DNA of 34,040 nt from positions 1 to 34,040 of the forward strand of contig QKDO01000122.1 in the NCBI GenBank assembly GCA_003252075.1. Reading direction: 5' to 3'. The notes beneath the pieces are model-generated. The model was not told the origin of the DNA. It searched no databases and worked only from the letters and a program-made list of their open reading frames with translations. A program made the position numbers and the translations under genes. Shown here piece by piece: positions 16,979-25,824 of the stretch (position 1 is its first letter; each line of letters starts with the position of its first letter). The DNA comes from Nitrospirota bacterium. GTDB taxonomy: Bacteria; Nitrospirota; Thermodesulfovibrionia; Thermodesulfovibrionales; UBA6898.

Positions 16979-17607
16979 ACTTATTGACCCTCCATATTCT
17001 TATGGTACTGGCATTGATCATAACCCTGAAAACCACCTCAGACTCCATACCTCCTTTCCCCACTCTGTAAATCCGACGTACCCGCAGCCGTATGGTTGAG
17101 TAAGATCTTGATGCTTGCAAAAAACATCCGGTGCCGTCACATTAATCTAAAAGTGAAATAATGGCAGGCATGTACACGTAACTCCCATAACAAATTCCCC
17201 GGTATGTTACCCGCTTCATTTTTTACTCGCTCACCCTCCATAAAACCCAAAGCTATGGGTACATTTCCCCCTTTCTCACAACCCAAATAATGATGTCCTA
17301 AACTGCTGGTAAAAAGAAAAAGCCTCGATTAATTTATTAAACCGTAAATACCGGAAAGAGAGTAAACCGATGCCTATGAAACGCATATCACCCCGTGTGA
17401 CGATACGCAAGGGGATAAAAATGACACGCCACGAAGAACTGTGACGGCAAAAACCGTAGGTATTTTCAGCTTTATACAGCCTTTGCATTTCTTCCTGAAC
17501 GCTTGCTATCAAGCGTAGACTTTCGGGGTTAAGTAGCGACAGTCCTCTATACGGACCCGTCAGGTGGTATTTGACAGAAGTCCGGAAAATCTTTTAAAGT
17601 CGAGGAG
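16979..17607. other. Long intergenic stretch with one clear small hairpin
   Basis: About 630 bp between the small peptide ORF and tRNA-Leu with no supported gene. A 7-bp hairpin, ACGCTTG (17499-17505) and CAAGCGT (17510-17516), lies 90 bp before the tRNA. A weak minus-strand stem with a short T-tail occurs at about 17246-17262. I compared the region by eye with common riboswitch cores and saw no firm match. Confidence 0.5.
17571..17598 (+). promoter_or_regulatory. Promoter of tRNA-Leu(CAA)
   Basis: TTGACA (17571-17576) is a perfect -35. After 16 bp comes TTTAAA (17593-17598), a fair -10. The tRNA starts ten bases later, so the mature 5' end lies very near the transcription start. Confidence 0.6.
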
Positions 17608-17694
17608 GCCGGTGTGGTGGAACTGGCAGACGCGCCGGACTCAAAATCCGGTTGGGGCAACCCAGTGGGAGTTCGATTCTCCCCACCGGCACCA
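17608..17694 (+). tRNA. tRNA-Leu (anticodon CAA)
   Basis: An 87-nt class-II tRNA. The acceptor stem GCCGGTG pairs with CACCGGC, followed by an A discriminator and an encoded CCA. The anticodon stem CCGGA/TCCGG encloses loop CTCAAAA, giving CAA. A long variable arm and a T-arm (GGGAG, TTCGATT, CTCCC) complete it. Five T's follow directly. Confidence 0.97.
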
Positions 17695-17887
17695 TTTTTG
17701 GGTTCTCATCACGGCATACACGACAAAATATCGCCTGCGGCAGAGTTGAAGAGAAAAGGTCGCCTGTCAGGTCATGTGTCTTTTTTGTGATCACATCTCC
17801 GCAGAACTAACGGAAACTTTACCGAAGCAGAACTCATGCCTTAAGCACGACATGCCCGCGCAGCCGCATATGTGCTGATACCTGAAA

Positions 17888-17905
17888 GAAGATCGGCCGA
17901 TCTTC
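17888..17905. promoter_or_regulatory. 18-bp perfect palindrome (operator candidate)
   Basis: GAAGATCGG is followed directly by CCGATCTTC, a gapless palindrome. It lies 136 bp before the ACT-protein start, in otherwise gene-free DNA. A dimeric regulator could bind it; no family is suggested by the sequence. Confidence 0.45.
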
Positions 17906-18041
17906 GCAACTGCTTACGAAGTGCTTGTACCGCAACCATGTGATATAGTAAATCATATAGTGCCTTTTGATGGAAAACATGAGTCACCTGCCATCTGCGG
18001 GAGCCGGGAGTATATTTTACGGAGATAGGGGAGGCAAAAGC

Positions 18042-18744
18042 ATGGCTAACGCAGCGACGAAAGACCCCCGCAGCAAAGAAATCTGCGGGACCAGTCTTTA
18101 CTGCTAAGACTGGGAAAGAGATCATGGCAACCTTTGATGATACGGAGGGATTGACCGCAAAAGTAGCTGTCGCCTTCGCTGCGGGGAATGTGAACATCCT
18201 TGCCGGGACCGCGTACTCCGCCAGCGGCATGCGGCGTAAGGCAACCTTTATCCTCATCTTAGATGATTTTGTCAAGGCAGAGAAAGCGCTCGAAAAGATC
18301 GACGCGGATGATGTCCGGGATTCGTCAGTCATCACGGTAGAGATGGCAAACAAAGTGGGAGCGCTGGAGAGGATATCCACGGTCATTGCAAATGCCGGCA
18401 TAAACATCTTCGATTTTTACTCCACGACCAGCTCCGGAAATACTGCAGCCTGCGTGATAAAAACGGAGGATGACAAGAAGACGATCAAGGTTCTGAGCCA
18501 GTCATTACCGCAACTGCGTCACCCGAAATCCTCCCGTTTATGGCGGAGGGGTCTCACGGCAGGCGGACCGAGGCAGTTGACCCGAGTGCCTTATGGTAAC
18601 TATCTCAGTCTCGCGCAGTCTGCGGGGCCAGAACAAGAAAAGAATATTTACTGCATTGGAGCGAGCCTCTTTCCTCTGTCTGATGAGAGAATGCAGCCTT
18701 CCGCCAGCGCCGGAGAAGGCTCGCTATCCTGTCCGCTTGGTTGA
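18042..18744 (+). pseudogene. ACT-domain protein, frameshifted after its start
   Basis: ATG 18042 follows a strong GGGGAGG site and reads MANAATKDP, then hits a stop. The neighbouring frame carries the main protein, open from AAKKSAGPVFTAKTGKEI through ATG 18124. Removing one C from the C5 run at 18066-18070 joins them smoothly. The product has two ACT-like domains in tandem (FDDTEGLTAKVAVAFAAGNV and ANKVGALERISTVIANAGIN). ACT pairs usually sense small ligands such as amino acids; here they occur with no enzyme domain. After about 18490 the sequence loses ACT character and reads as low-quality coding DNA up to TGA 18742-18744, so a second lesion near the C-terminus is possible. An in-frame internal start at 18124 could still yield a shortened product. 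Confidence 0.6.
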
Positions 18745-18788
18745 GATGCATAACCCCGTAACCCGTAATATGAGGAGGAACGATAGTC

Positions 18789-19430
18789 ATGGAGACAATC
18801 TCGAAAAAAGAATTCATTGAGACCTTTCCGATATTTTCAAACGCAGCGGACAAACTTATCTCAGATCTCATTTCTGTTTCCCTGTTCCAAAAATTCCCGA
18901 AAAACCTGAGGGTATACACCGAGGGGGACGCCTGCAACGGGATAGCCTTTCTTCTTTCCGGCGAAATCAGGGTCTTTAAATCAGGAGAGGCCGGAAGGGA
19001 AATCACGCTTTACGAAATAGGGAAAGGGGAGACCTGCATCCTGAATGCCTCCTGCATCCTTTCAAGCCTTACCTATCCTGCCAACGCCGTTTCTACAGAG
19101 CCCGGTGACATGCTCCTCATCCTCGCGCGTGATTTCAGAAGGCTGGTGGCGACATACGAGGATATGCGGAACTTCGTCTTCTCCGTCCTGAGCCAGCGGC
19201 TTGCAGAAGTTATGGCGCTCGTAGAGGAAATTGCATTCGGTCGCATGGACATGCGTCTGCTGGACTATCTTGTTGAAAAAGCCGACCACAACCAGCTCGC
19301 GGCTACCCACCAGAGAATAGCCGATGATCTCGGCACGTCTCGTGAGGTCGTGAGCAGGCTGCTAAAAGATTACGAGCGAAAAGGAAAGATTTCCCTTTCG
19401 CGAAATCTGATTGAACTCAAGACGGCCTGA
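18789..19430 (+). CDS. Crp/Fnr family transcriptional regulator
   Basis: A 213-residue regulator with a GAGGAGG ribosome site. An N-terminal cyclic-nucleotide-type beta-barrel (FQKFPKNLRVYTEGDACNGIAFLLSGEIRV) is followed by the dimer helix (RNFVFSVLSQRLAEVMALVEE) and a winged helix-turn-helix (QRIADDLGTSREVVSRLLKDYERKG). The recognition helix has E-V-V-S-R, the ExxSR pattern FNR uses for TTGAT half-sites. The N-terminal four-cysteine iron-sulfur motif of true FNR is absent. Two cysteines occur in GETCILNASCILSS, a pattern seen in some ligand- or redox-sensing relatives. The signal is unknown. It stands 58 nt upstream of the envelope operon but need not control it. Confidence 0.92.
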   Translation: METISKKEFIETFPIFSNAADKLISDLISVSLFQKFPKNLRVYTEGDACNGIAFLLSGEIRVFKSGEAGREITLYEIGKGETCILNASCILSSLTYPANAVSTEPGDMLLILARDFRRLVATYEDMRNFVFSVLSQRLAEVMALVEEIAFGRMDMRLLDYLVEKADHNQLAATHQRIADDLGTSREVVSRLLKDYERKGKISLSRNLIELKTA

Positions 19431-19488
19431 CACATACAGCTGCCCCGATTTTCCCTCCACCCCGGAAAAATGGTAGAGTAGTGATACC

Positions 19489-19833
19489 ATGTCCCGCAAA
19501 ATCCTTGTTGTCGATGACGAAATCCTGATCCTTCATGCGGTCAAAAAAGCACTCACAAAAGTGGGATACCGTGTCACCGTTGCCCAGAACAGGCAGGAGC
19601 TTGAGACCGCGCTCAGGAATGCACCCTATGATCTCATGATATCTGACCTGCACATGGAAGACGACTCGGCAGAGGATATCATCCGCCGGGTGAAGCAGAC
19701 CTCACCCTCGATCAAAGTGCTCCTTATGAGCGGTACCGCCAACCAGACCGATACTGATAATTTCATCGAGAAGCCTTTCAAACTTGTTGAGCTGAGAGAA
19801 AAAGTCAGGTCTTTTTTGCATGAGCCTTCCTGA
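19489..19833 (+). CDS. Stand-alone response-regulator receiver protein
   Basis: A 114-residue CheY-like receiver domain without an output domain. The acidic pocket is VVDDE (Asp9, Asp10), the phosphoacceptor is Asp53 in MISDLHM, the switch Ser is in LLMSGTA and the conserved lysine is in FIEKPF. It would relay a phosphate from an unlinked histidine kinase to a protein partner. Its 3' end overlaps the start of the PAP2-GT39 gene by 14 nt, so the two are co-translated. That makes the membrane-lipid operon a candidate target, though by position only. The ribosome site is weak. Confidence 0.92.
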   Translation: MSRKILVVDDEILILHAVKKALTKVGYRVTVAQNRQELETALRNAPYDLMISDLHMEDDSAEDIIRRVKQTSPSIKVLLMSGTANQTDTDNFIEKPFKLVELREKVRSFLHEPS

Positions 19834-21832
19834 GACAGACGTTGCGCTGTTTTTTTTCGTAAACCGTGACCTGCAGAATACGCTCTTTGACAGGCTCATG
19901 CCCTTTGTCACTTCCCATACGTTCCTTGCCTTCCTTCCTTTTCTCCTGCTTCTGATCTGGGAAGAAAAAAAGAGGGCCATACCTGTTCTGCTTGCGGCAC
20001 TCTTCGCCGTCACCCTCACCGATGCAACCAGCCATGCGCTGAAAGAGGTATTCATGCGGCCGCGGCCGTGCGCCACCTTCAGCAATGTCCATCTTCTTGT
20101 AGGCTGCGGAAAGTCATACGCCATGCCCTCGAACCATGCAGCAAATGCCTTTGCCTTTGCCTTGACCATATGGTTCATGCTGAAAAAGAAAGCATATATG
20201 GTGTTCGTCGCAATGGCCGCATTGATCGGTCTTTCCCGGATATCCGTGGGCGTCCATTACCCCTCTGACGTGATTGCCGGGGCCCTTATCGGTACCGTCA
20301 TCGCCTATGTCACGGTAATGCTGTACCTCCGGGTTACGAAGATAGCAGAAAACAGATGGCACGAACAGGGACTCTTTCTGATCCTCCTCCTTCTCAGTGT
20401 CTTTCGCATATTATTCATCATGACCGGCCCCTTTGACCTTTCACCGGATGAAGCGCACTACTGGGAATGGTCCCGCCGTCTTGACTGGAGTTACTATTCT
20501 AAAGGACCTATGATCGCCTTTCTTATACGCATCGGAACCGGGATCTTCGGCAATACGGTACTGGGTGTCAGGGCGTTCGCGGTGGTCTTTTCCGCTTTCA
20601 GCAGTCTTCTGCTCTTCAGGCTCGGCAGAGAACTCTACGATGAAAAAACGGGATCTGCAGCGGCCCTTCTCCTCCAGATTGTCCCGCTCTTTTCGGTCTT
20701 TGGCATAGTTCTGACCATTGACTCCCCCTTCATCTTCTTCTGGATACTCTCGCTCTATCTGTTCCACCATAGCATCCGAAAGGATGGTCAGACATCTCTG
20801 CTGCCCTGGTCGCTCCTCGGGATATCCATTGGCCTCGGGTTGCTCACGAAATACACCATGGCGTTCTTTCCCCTTTCCGCATTTCTCCTTATGCTCATCC
20901 GGAAGGATTGCCGGAAGTTCCTGAAAACAGCCGGCCCGTATCTCGGTCTCATTATCAGCTTGCTGGTCTTCAGCCCCGTACTCTTCTGGAACGCGGCCCA
21001 CGGCTGGATTACGCTGAAGCATACGGCCGGGCAGGCACATGTCGCTGAGGGGTTTGTTTTTTCTTTCAGAACGTTTGGGGAGTTTCTCGGCTCCCAGGCC
21101 GGTGTTCTCACTCCCCTGCTCTTTGTCATGCTCTTTACGGCACTCGGCAAGCTCAGGGACTCACGGGAAGGTTCTTTCCTCATCTGGTTCTCGATGCCAA
21201 TCATCGCTTTCTTCACGTTGAAGAGCCTCCAGGGAAAAGTCCAGGCGAACTGGGCATTGACCGGCTATATCACAACCCTTATTGCCTTCTCAGCGGTCTA
21301 TGTCGGTCGATGGAATAGTCTGCGCAGACCTACCCGTTTGGCAACAGCTGCTGCCCTTCTTCTTGCCCTGATCGCATCAGTTGCTGTCCATTTCCCTTCA
21401 GCCCTCAGGCTCCCTGACAAGCTTGATCCTTCCCTGCGTCTTGTGGGCTGGCGGGAGCTCGGCAACGAGGCAAGCATCTTCTACCGCGGGCTGTCGGCGC
21501 TGGGACCTGCCTTTGTTTTTTCCGACAGCTACCAGGTCGCCAGTGAACTGGCATTCTATATGGAAGGCAACCCGGTCACCTACTGCGCAAATACCGGACG
21601 GCGCATGAACCAGTACGACCTCTGGCCGGGATTTGGACATCTCATCGGGCAGAATGCCCTTTTTATCAGAACAAAAGAAAAAGGTCTTCCCGAAGAGGTG
21701 GGCAGCGCTTTCGACCGCTGTAGCCGGCAGGTGATCACACTGACCGCCAGGAACAGGAAGTCCATGAAATTTACATTATTTACGTGTTATGATTTCCGTG
21801 GCTTCAAATCTCATGCGATAGAGAGTTTTTAA
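19820..21832 (+). CDS. PAP2 phosphatase fused to a GT39/ArnT-like glycosyltransferase
   Basis: A 670-residue polytopic membrane protein made of two enzymes. Residues 1-175 form a PAP2 lipid phosphatase with all three signature pieces: KEVFMRPRP, MPSNHAANA and SRISVGVHYPSD. From about residue 180 a GT39 (PMT_2/ArnT) domain starts, with the loop SPDEAHYWEWSRRLDWSYYSKGPMI holding the Asp-Glu typical of polyprenyl-phosphate sugar transferases. Many further membrane helices follow. The C-terminal part (RLVGWRELG, ending CYDFRG) is periplasmic-domain-like. It may dephosphorylate a polyprenyl or lipid phosphate and transfer a lipid-linked sugar in one polypeptide. The downstream GT2 could supply the lipid-linked donor. 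Confidence 0.88.
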   Translation: MSLPETDVALFFFVNRDLQNTLFDRLMPFVTSHTFLAFLPFLLLLIWEEKKRAIPVLLAALFAVTLTDATSHALKEVFMRPRPCATFSNVHLLVGCGKSYAMPSNHAANAFAFALTIWFMLKKKAYMVFVAMAALIGLSRISVGVHYPSDVIAGALIGTVIAYVTVMLYLRVTKIAENRWHEQGLFLILLLLSVFRILFIMTGPFDLSPDEAHYWEWSRRLDWSYYSKGPMIAFLIRIGTGIFGNTVLGVRAFAVVFSAFSSLLLFRLGRELYDEKTGSAAALLLQIVPLFSVFGIVLTIDSPFIFFWILSLYLFHHSIRKDGQTSLLPWSLLGISIGLGLLTKYTMAFFPLSAFLLMLIRKDCRKFLKTAGPYLGLIISLLVFSPVLFWNAAHGWITLKHTAGQAHVAEGFVFSFRTFGEFLGSQAGVLTPLLFVMLFTALGKLRDSREGSFLIWFSMPIIAFFTLKSLQGKVQANWALTGYITTLIAFSAVYVGRWNSLRRPTRLATAAALLLALIASVAVHFPSALRLPDKLDPSLRLVGWRELGNEASIFYRGLSALGPAFVFSDSYQVASELAFYMEGNPVTYCANTGRRMNQYDLWPGFGHLIGQNALFIRTKEKGLPEEVGSAFDRCSRQVITLTARNRKSMKFTLFTCYDFRGFKSHAIESF

Positions 21833-21834
21833 TA

Positions 21835-22782
21835 ATGACCGTATCCGTTGTAATACCGCTCTATAATGAAGAAGAAAACGTCCGGGAGCTGCATGGCCGC
21901 CTCAAGGCAGTGCTTGACGCCATCGGGACAGATTATGAGGTCCTCTTTATCGATGACGGCAGCACAGACAGCACGCTTACGCTCCTCCAGGACATCCAGG
22001 CTCGGGATAACAGGATCATCGTACTGAGCCTGAGAAGGAATTTCGGCCAGACAGCAGCATTTGCCGCGGGTTTTGACTATTCGCGGGGCGACATTATCGT
22101 TACGATGGACGGGGATCTGCAGAATGACCCGAATGACATCCCGAAGCTCATCGAGATGATGAAGGACAATGACCTGGTAAGCGGCTGGAGAAAAAAACGC
22201 AAAGACCCCTTTCTTTCTCGGCGGCTTCCCTCCATCATGGCGAACTGGCTTATCAGCAAGGTGACAGGCGTGAACCTTCATGACTACGGATGCTCCCTCA
22301 AGGCGTACAAGCGCGACGTAATCAAGAACCTCAAGCTCTATGGCGAGATGCACCGCTTCATCCCTGCCGTCGCCAGCTGGTACGGCGTCCGGATCGCAGA
22401 AGTGGAGACAACACATCACCCGCGACTGCGGGGCAAATCAAAATATGGAATATCGCGGACCGTCAGGGTCGTGCTCGATCTTATCACGGTAAAGTTCCTC
22501 CAGAGCTTTTCTACCAAGCCCCTTCAATTTTTCGGCCCTGTCGGCCTGTTCAGCGGTGCGCTGGGATTCTTCATCTCGCTATATCTGGCACTCGGAAAAA
22601 TTTTCACGGGCAGGGAGATCGGCGGCAGGCCGCTTCTTCTGCTCGGCGCACTCCTGATCATTGTCGGTATCCAGTTCATCGGCATGGGTCTTCTCGGCGA
22701 AATGATGGTGCGTGTATACCACGAGACGCAGAAAAAACCCATCTACGTTATCAAAAAAGTCATTGGCCCGGGCAAGCAATAA
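21835..22782 (+). CDS. GT2 polyprenyl-phosphate glycosyltransferase (DPM1/ArnC/GtrB-like)
   Basis: A 315-residue protein. The cytosolic catalytic domain starts SVVIPLYNEEENVRELHGRL and carries DDGSTDST, the metal-binding MDGDLQNDP and a GCSLKAYKR segment. It ends with two membrane helices (FGPVGLFSGALGFFISLYLA and PLLLLGALLIIVGIQFIGMG), the ArnC/GtrB layout. Such enzymes attach a sugar from a nucleotide donor to undecaprenyl phosphate on the inner face. The gene begins 2 nt after the PAP2-GT39 stop, and its product may be the donor used by that GT39 domain. Sugar identity is unknown. Confidence 0.93.
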   Translation: MTVSVVIPLYNEEENVRELHGRLKAVLDAIGTDYEVLFIDDGSTDSTLTLLQDIQARDNRIIVLSLRRNFGQTAAFAAGFDYSRGDIIVTMDGDLQNDPNDIPKLIEMMKDNDLVSGWRKKRKDPFLSRRLPSIMANWLISKVTGVNLHDYGCSLKAYKRDVIKNLKLYGEMHRFIPAVASWYGVRIAEVETTHHPRLRGKSKYGISRTVRVVLDLITVKFLQSFSTKPLQFFGPVGLFSGALGFFISLYLALGKIFTGREIGGRPLLLLGALLIIVGIQFIGMGLLGEMMVRVYHETQKKPIYVIKKVIGPGKQ

Positions 22783-23677
22783 GATCTATATCTTTGCCCT
22801 GAAGCTGGCTGTCAGCGGCGCTTCATTATTCCTCATCTTCAGGAAGACGGACATTGCTCATGTGGCATATATCCTGAGGAGCATCGGCATGACTTCTTTC
22901 CTTGCGGTCTCTGCCGTCTATATCTTTTCCCAGCTCCTTTCGACTATACGGTGGAGAATGCTCATGACGGACAGATTTCCGGTCAGGAAACTCTTCTCCC
23001 TCTATATGATCGGCGCGTTCTTCAGCACTTTCCTGCCGGGGCTGATCGGAGGCGATGCGATACGGGCCTATTACCTCAACAAGGATGCCCGGAAGATCAG
23101 CGCTACCCTGGCCTCGGTATTCATGGACAGGTATGTCGGCTTTGTGAGCCTTATGACCATAGGCATTGCAGCCTTCCCGTTCAGCCTCGGATCCTTTGCC
23201 GGTTCTCCGTACACCTGGCTCATGCCGGTCATCTTTGTGTCCTTTGTTGTGGCGAGCATATTGTTCTTCAGCCTGAAGCTTGGGAAACGGTTCAGGATAA
23301 TGACCGAGTTCTACGACTATTTTTCCCTCCTCTGGAAACGGAAGGGAACTATAGCATCAGCATTTGCCTTCTCCGTAGTCATACAGTCTATGAACTTCTT
23401 CATGGTTATCCTGCTTGCTTGGCGCATGGGACTGCCCGTCTCACTGCTGCAGCTCGCTGTCTTCCTGCCGATCGTCATCACGATATCGTCCCTTCCCATC
23501 TCTATCTCCGGGATCGGCGTCAGGGAAGGTGCCTTTGTCATCCTGCTCGGCCTGATCAGTGTCAGTCCTGAGGCTGCCACGTCCCTCTCCCTTTCCTGGT
23601 TCTTTTCCGTGGTGATCGGGAGCCTGCCCGGTCTTGCATTCTATGTTCTTCATGACCGGGAACGGAAAAAAGAGTAA
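22763..23677 (+). CDS. Lysylphosphatidylglycerol synthase-type (UPF0104) membrane protein
   Basis: A membrane protein of about 304 residues with roughly eight helices and the UPF0104/AglD pattern. The key segments are IRWRMLM, GAFFSTFLPGLIGGDAIRAYYL, ASVFMDRYVGF and the C-terminal ISSLPISISGIGVREGAF. The family includes the flippase half of MprF and proteins involved in lipid-linked sugar processes. The start is uncertain: TTG 22763 lies just before the conserved part, while an ATG at 22712 would overlap the GT2 gene by 71 nt with residues that look like readthrough. It follows the GT2 tightly and precedes bioA by 2 nt. Confidence 0.82.
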   Translation: MARASNKIYIFALKLAVSGASLFLIFRKTDIAHVAYILRSIGMTSFLAVSAVYIFSQLLSTIRWRMLMTDRFPVRKLFSLYMIGAFFSTFLPGLIGGDAIRAYYLNKDARKISATLASVFMDRYVGFVSLMTIGIAAFPFSLGSFAGSPYTWLMPVIFVSFVVASILFFSLKLGKRFRIMTEFYDYFSLLWKRKGTIASAFAFSVVIQSMNFFMVILLAWRMGLPVSLLQLAVFLPIVITISSLPISISGIGVREGAFVILLGLISVSPEAATSLSLSWFFSVVIGSLPGLAFYVLHDRERKKE

Positions 23678-23679
23678 GC

Positions 23680-25083
23680 ATGGATCTTCAGGAAGATCAT
23701 AAGCATCTCGAAGACAGCGACAGACATTATCTGTGGCACCCCTTCACCCAGATGAAGGAATGGGAAAAGGAGACCCCGGTCATTATTGCAGGCGGTCGCG
23801 ATTGCTTCATCAGGGATATCCGTGGGAGGTGGTATCTGGACGGTGTTTCATCACTCTGGGTAAACATCTTCGGCCATAGAAAAGAAGAGATAGACGAAGC
23901 AATAAAAGCACAGGTCGAAAAGATCAGCCACAGCACCCTGCTTGGCCTGAGCAATATCCCGGCGATACGACTGGCAGAGAAGCTTATCGGCCTGACAAAC
24001 AGCGGGTATGGAGAAAAACAGGCAGCCGGGGGGGCAGGACAGGACCGTGCCCTCAGCCGCGTCTTCTACTCAGACAATGGGTCAACAGCTGTCGAAGTAG
24101 CGCTCAAGATGGCATTCCAGTACTGGCAGCACCTCGGTGAACAGAACAGAACGACCTTTCTTTCGTTGCATCATGCCTATCACGGTGATACGCTCGGCGC
24201 AGTCAGCGTGGGCGGTATTGATATATTTCATAAGACATTCGGACCGCTCCTGTTCCGGACATTCAAGGCTCCTGCTCCTTATTGCTACCGGTGTCAACTC
24301 AAGAAAACATATCCGGATTGCGGCCTTGCCTGCGCAGAGCAGATGGGGGAGATCCTCCGCGCACATCACGGGGAGATAGCTGCGGTGATCATCGAGCCCC
24401 TGGTACAGGCGGCAGGCGGCATGATCGTTTCGCCTCCGGGATATCTGGGACGGGTGCGCACGCTCTGTAGGGAATTCAATGTCCTGTGCATTGCCGATGA
24501 GGTGGCAACAGGATTCGGCCGTACCGGCAGAATGTTCGCCTGCCAGCACGAAGATGCAAAGCCGGACATCCTGTGTCTGTCAAAGGGTATTACCGGCGGG
24601 TATATGCCGCTTGCAGCGACCCTCGCAACAGAAGAGATCTACCGGGCGTTTCTCGGAGATTTCAGGGAACTGAAAACTTTTTTCCATGGTCATTCGTATA
24701 CGGGTAATCCTCTGGCATGCGCAGCAGCCCTTGCCTGTCTCGAAATCTTTGAAAAAGAAGACACGATCAGGAGCCTGGGGCCGAAGATCGCTCTGATCGA
24801 GGACTGGCTCAGGGAAATGGATGATCTGCCGCATGTCGGAAACGTCAGGAACAAAGGACTCATGGCAGGACTGGAGCTTGTCAGAGACAAAACGACAAAA
24901 GAAGCATATCCATGGGAAGATAAAATCGGATGGAAGGTGGCACACCAGGCAAGGGACAACGGCGTGATAATCCGCCCTCTTGGTAACGTGATCGTGATCA
25001 TGCCGCCCCTCTGCATCAGCATCGACAATCTCCGGCAGCTGCTGAGGGTCCTGCGGCATGCGGTGATCTCGGCGGTATCATGA
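23680..25083 (+). CDS. bioA: Adenosylmethionine-8-amino-7-oxononanoate aminotransferase
   Basis: A 467-residue class-III aminotransferase that makes 7,8-diaminononanoate in biotin synthesis using S-adenosylmethionine as amino donor. BioA signatures are YLWHPFTQMKEWE near the N-terminus, RWYLDGVSSLWVN.FGH, FYSDNGSTAVEVALKMA, the HHAYHGDTLGAVSVGG loop, ADEVATGFGRTG, the PLP lysine in CLSKGITGGYMPLAA, and FHGHSYTGNPLACAAAL. There is a longer than usual, Gly-rich insertion at NSGYGEKQAAGGAGQ. No bioB, bioD or bioF is nearby. It is embedded in a membrane-glycolipid operon, 2 nt after the flippase-like gene and overlapping the next gene by 4 nt. Confidence 0.95.
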   Translation: MDLQEDHKHLEDSDRHYLWHPFTQMKEWEKETPVIIAGGRDCFIRDIRGRWYLDGVSSLWVNIFGHRKEEIDEAIKAQVEKISHSTLLGLSNIPAIRLAEKLIGLTNSGYGEKQAAGGAGQDRALSRVFYSDNGSTAVEVALKMAFQYWQHLGEQNRTTFLSLHHAYHGDTLGAVSVGGIDIFHKTFGPLLFRTFKAPAPYCYRCQLKKTYPDCGLACAEQMGEILRAHHGEIAAVIIEPLVQAAGGMIVSPPGYLGRVRTLCREFNVLCIADEVATGFGRTGRMFACQHEDAKPDILCLSKGITGGYMPLAATLATEEIYRAFLGDFRELKTFFHGHSYTGNPLACAAALACLEIFEKEDTIRSLGPKIALIEDWLREMDDLPHVGNVRNKGLMAGLELVRDKTTKEAYPWEDKIGWKVAHQARDNGVIIRPLGNVIVIMPPLCISIDNLRQLLRVLRHAVISAVS

Positions 25084-25532
25084 GCAGGAAATGGCTCATC
25101 ACCCTCGCCCTGCTCATTATCACACCGGTCATCGTCTATTTCCTCTGGCCGTCTGACGAGAGCAGGATCAGGAAGCTCTTCAGAGATGGTGCGAAGGCGG
25201 TCGAACAGGAAAAGATCGATACGGTCATGGCAGCGGTATCGTTCAACTACACCGACGAATATGGTCTCAATTATCTGTATATCAAGGAAGGCATGACGCG
25301 CGTCTTTCAGCGCATGGAGGGCATCACGGTGGAATATGAGATCACCCGGCTGGAGATCAAGGATGCCGCTGCTGCTGCTGAACTCGATATCAGGGTCATC
25401 GCCCGTGCAGGCAATGATACGGGATATGCGGTCGGAGATGCTGCCCGCCCGGCGCACATGAAGTTCACCCTTGAAAAACAACGGACAACCTGGCTCGTTA
25501 CCGGAACAGAAGGCTTGCCGCTGAACTTCTAA
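25080..25532 (+). CDS. Membrane-anchored NTF2/SnoaL-like small protein
   Basis: A 150-residue protein whose start overlaps the bioA stop (ATGA). One N-terminal helix (WLITLALLIITPVIVYFLW) anchors it. The remainder, from SRIRKLFRDGAKAVEQEKID through GMTRVFQRMEGITVEYEITR to LEKQRTTWLVTGTEG, has the helix-then-strands rhythm of an NTF2/SnoaL-like cone fold. No catalytic residues can be assigned. It is probably exposed on the periplasmic side and is the last gene of the operon that begins with the receiver protein. A few hundred bases without a gene follow (25533-25824). Confidence 0.75.
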   Translation: MSRKWLITLALLIITPVIVYFLWPSDESRIRKLFRDGAKAVEQEKIDTVMAAVSFNYTDEYGLNYLYIKEGMTRVFQRMEGITVEYEITRLEIKDAAAAAELDIRVIARAGNDTGYAVGDAARPAHMKFTLEKQRTTWLVTGTEGLPLNF

Positions 25533-25824
25533 ACAGGCAATGCCTAACGGTTTGGCGGTGTTCAGACCTCACCGATTTCTGCGATCAGACATGCACTGTC
25601 ACGGCCTGTCTTATTCAAACTACCTTATCGGTTGTCTTTCGACCAGCGCATAGCCGACTTCCGGATAAACACATGCCGTCTCTGAATTCCTTCAACCATA
25701 GCATGAGAAGGGAGCATAATGTTTATCATCAGCTGCACCTTCTTAATGAAAGGGACGCTCCATGTCTTGGCTTCATACGCTTTGCGTGGTATCCCTGTCT
25801 TTTTTCATCCCATACTGCTCAGAT

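Noticed and set aside
17276-17512. 78-codon minus-strand ORF before tRNA-Leu
   Set aside because: No ribosome site, no family likeness and odd composition; it overlaps the hairpin at 17499-17516.
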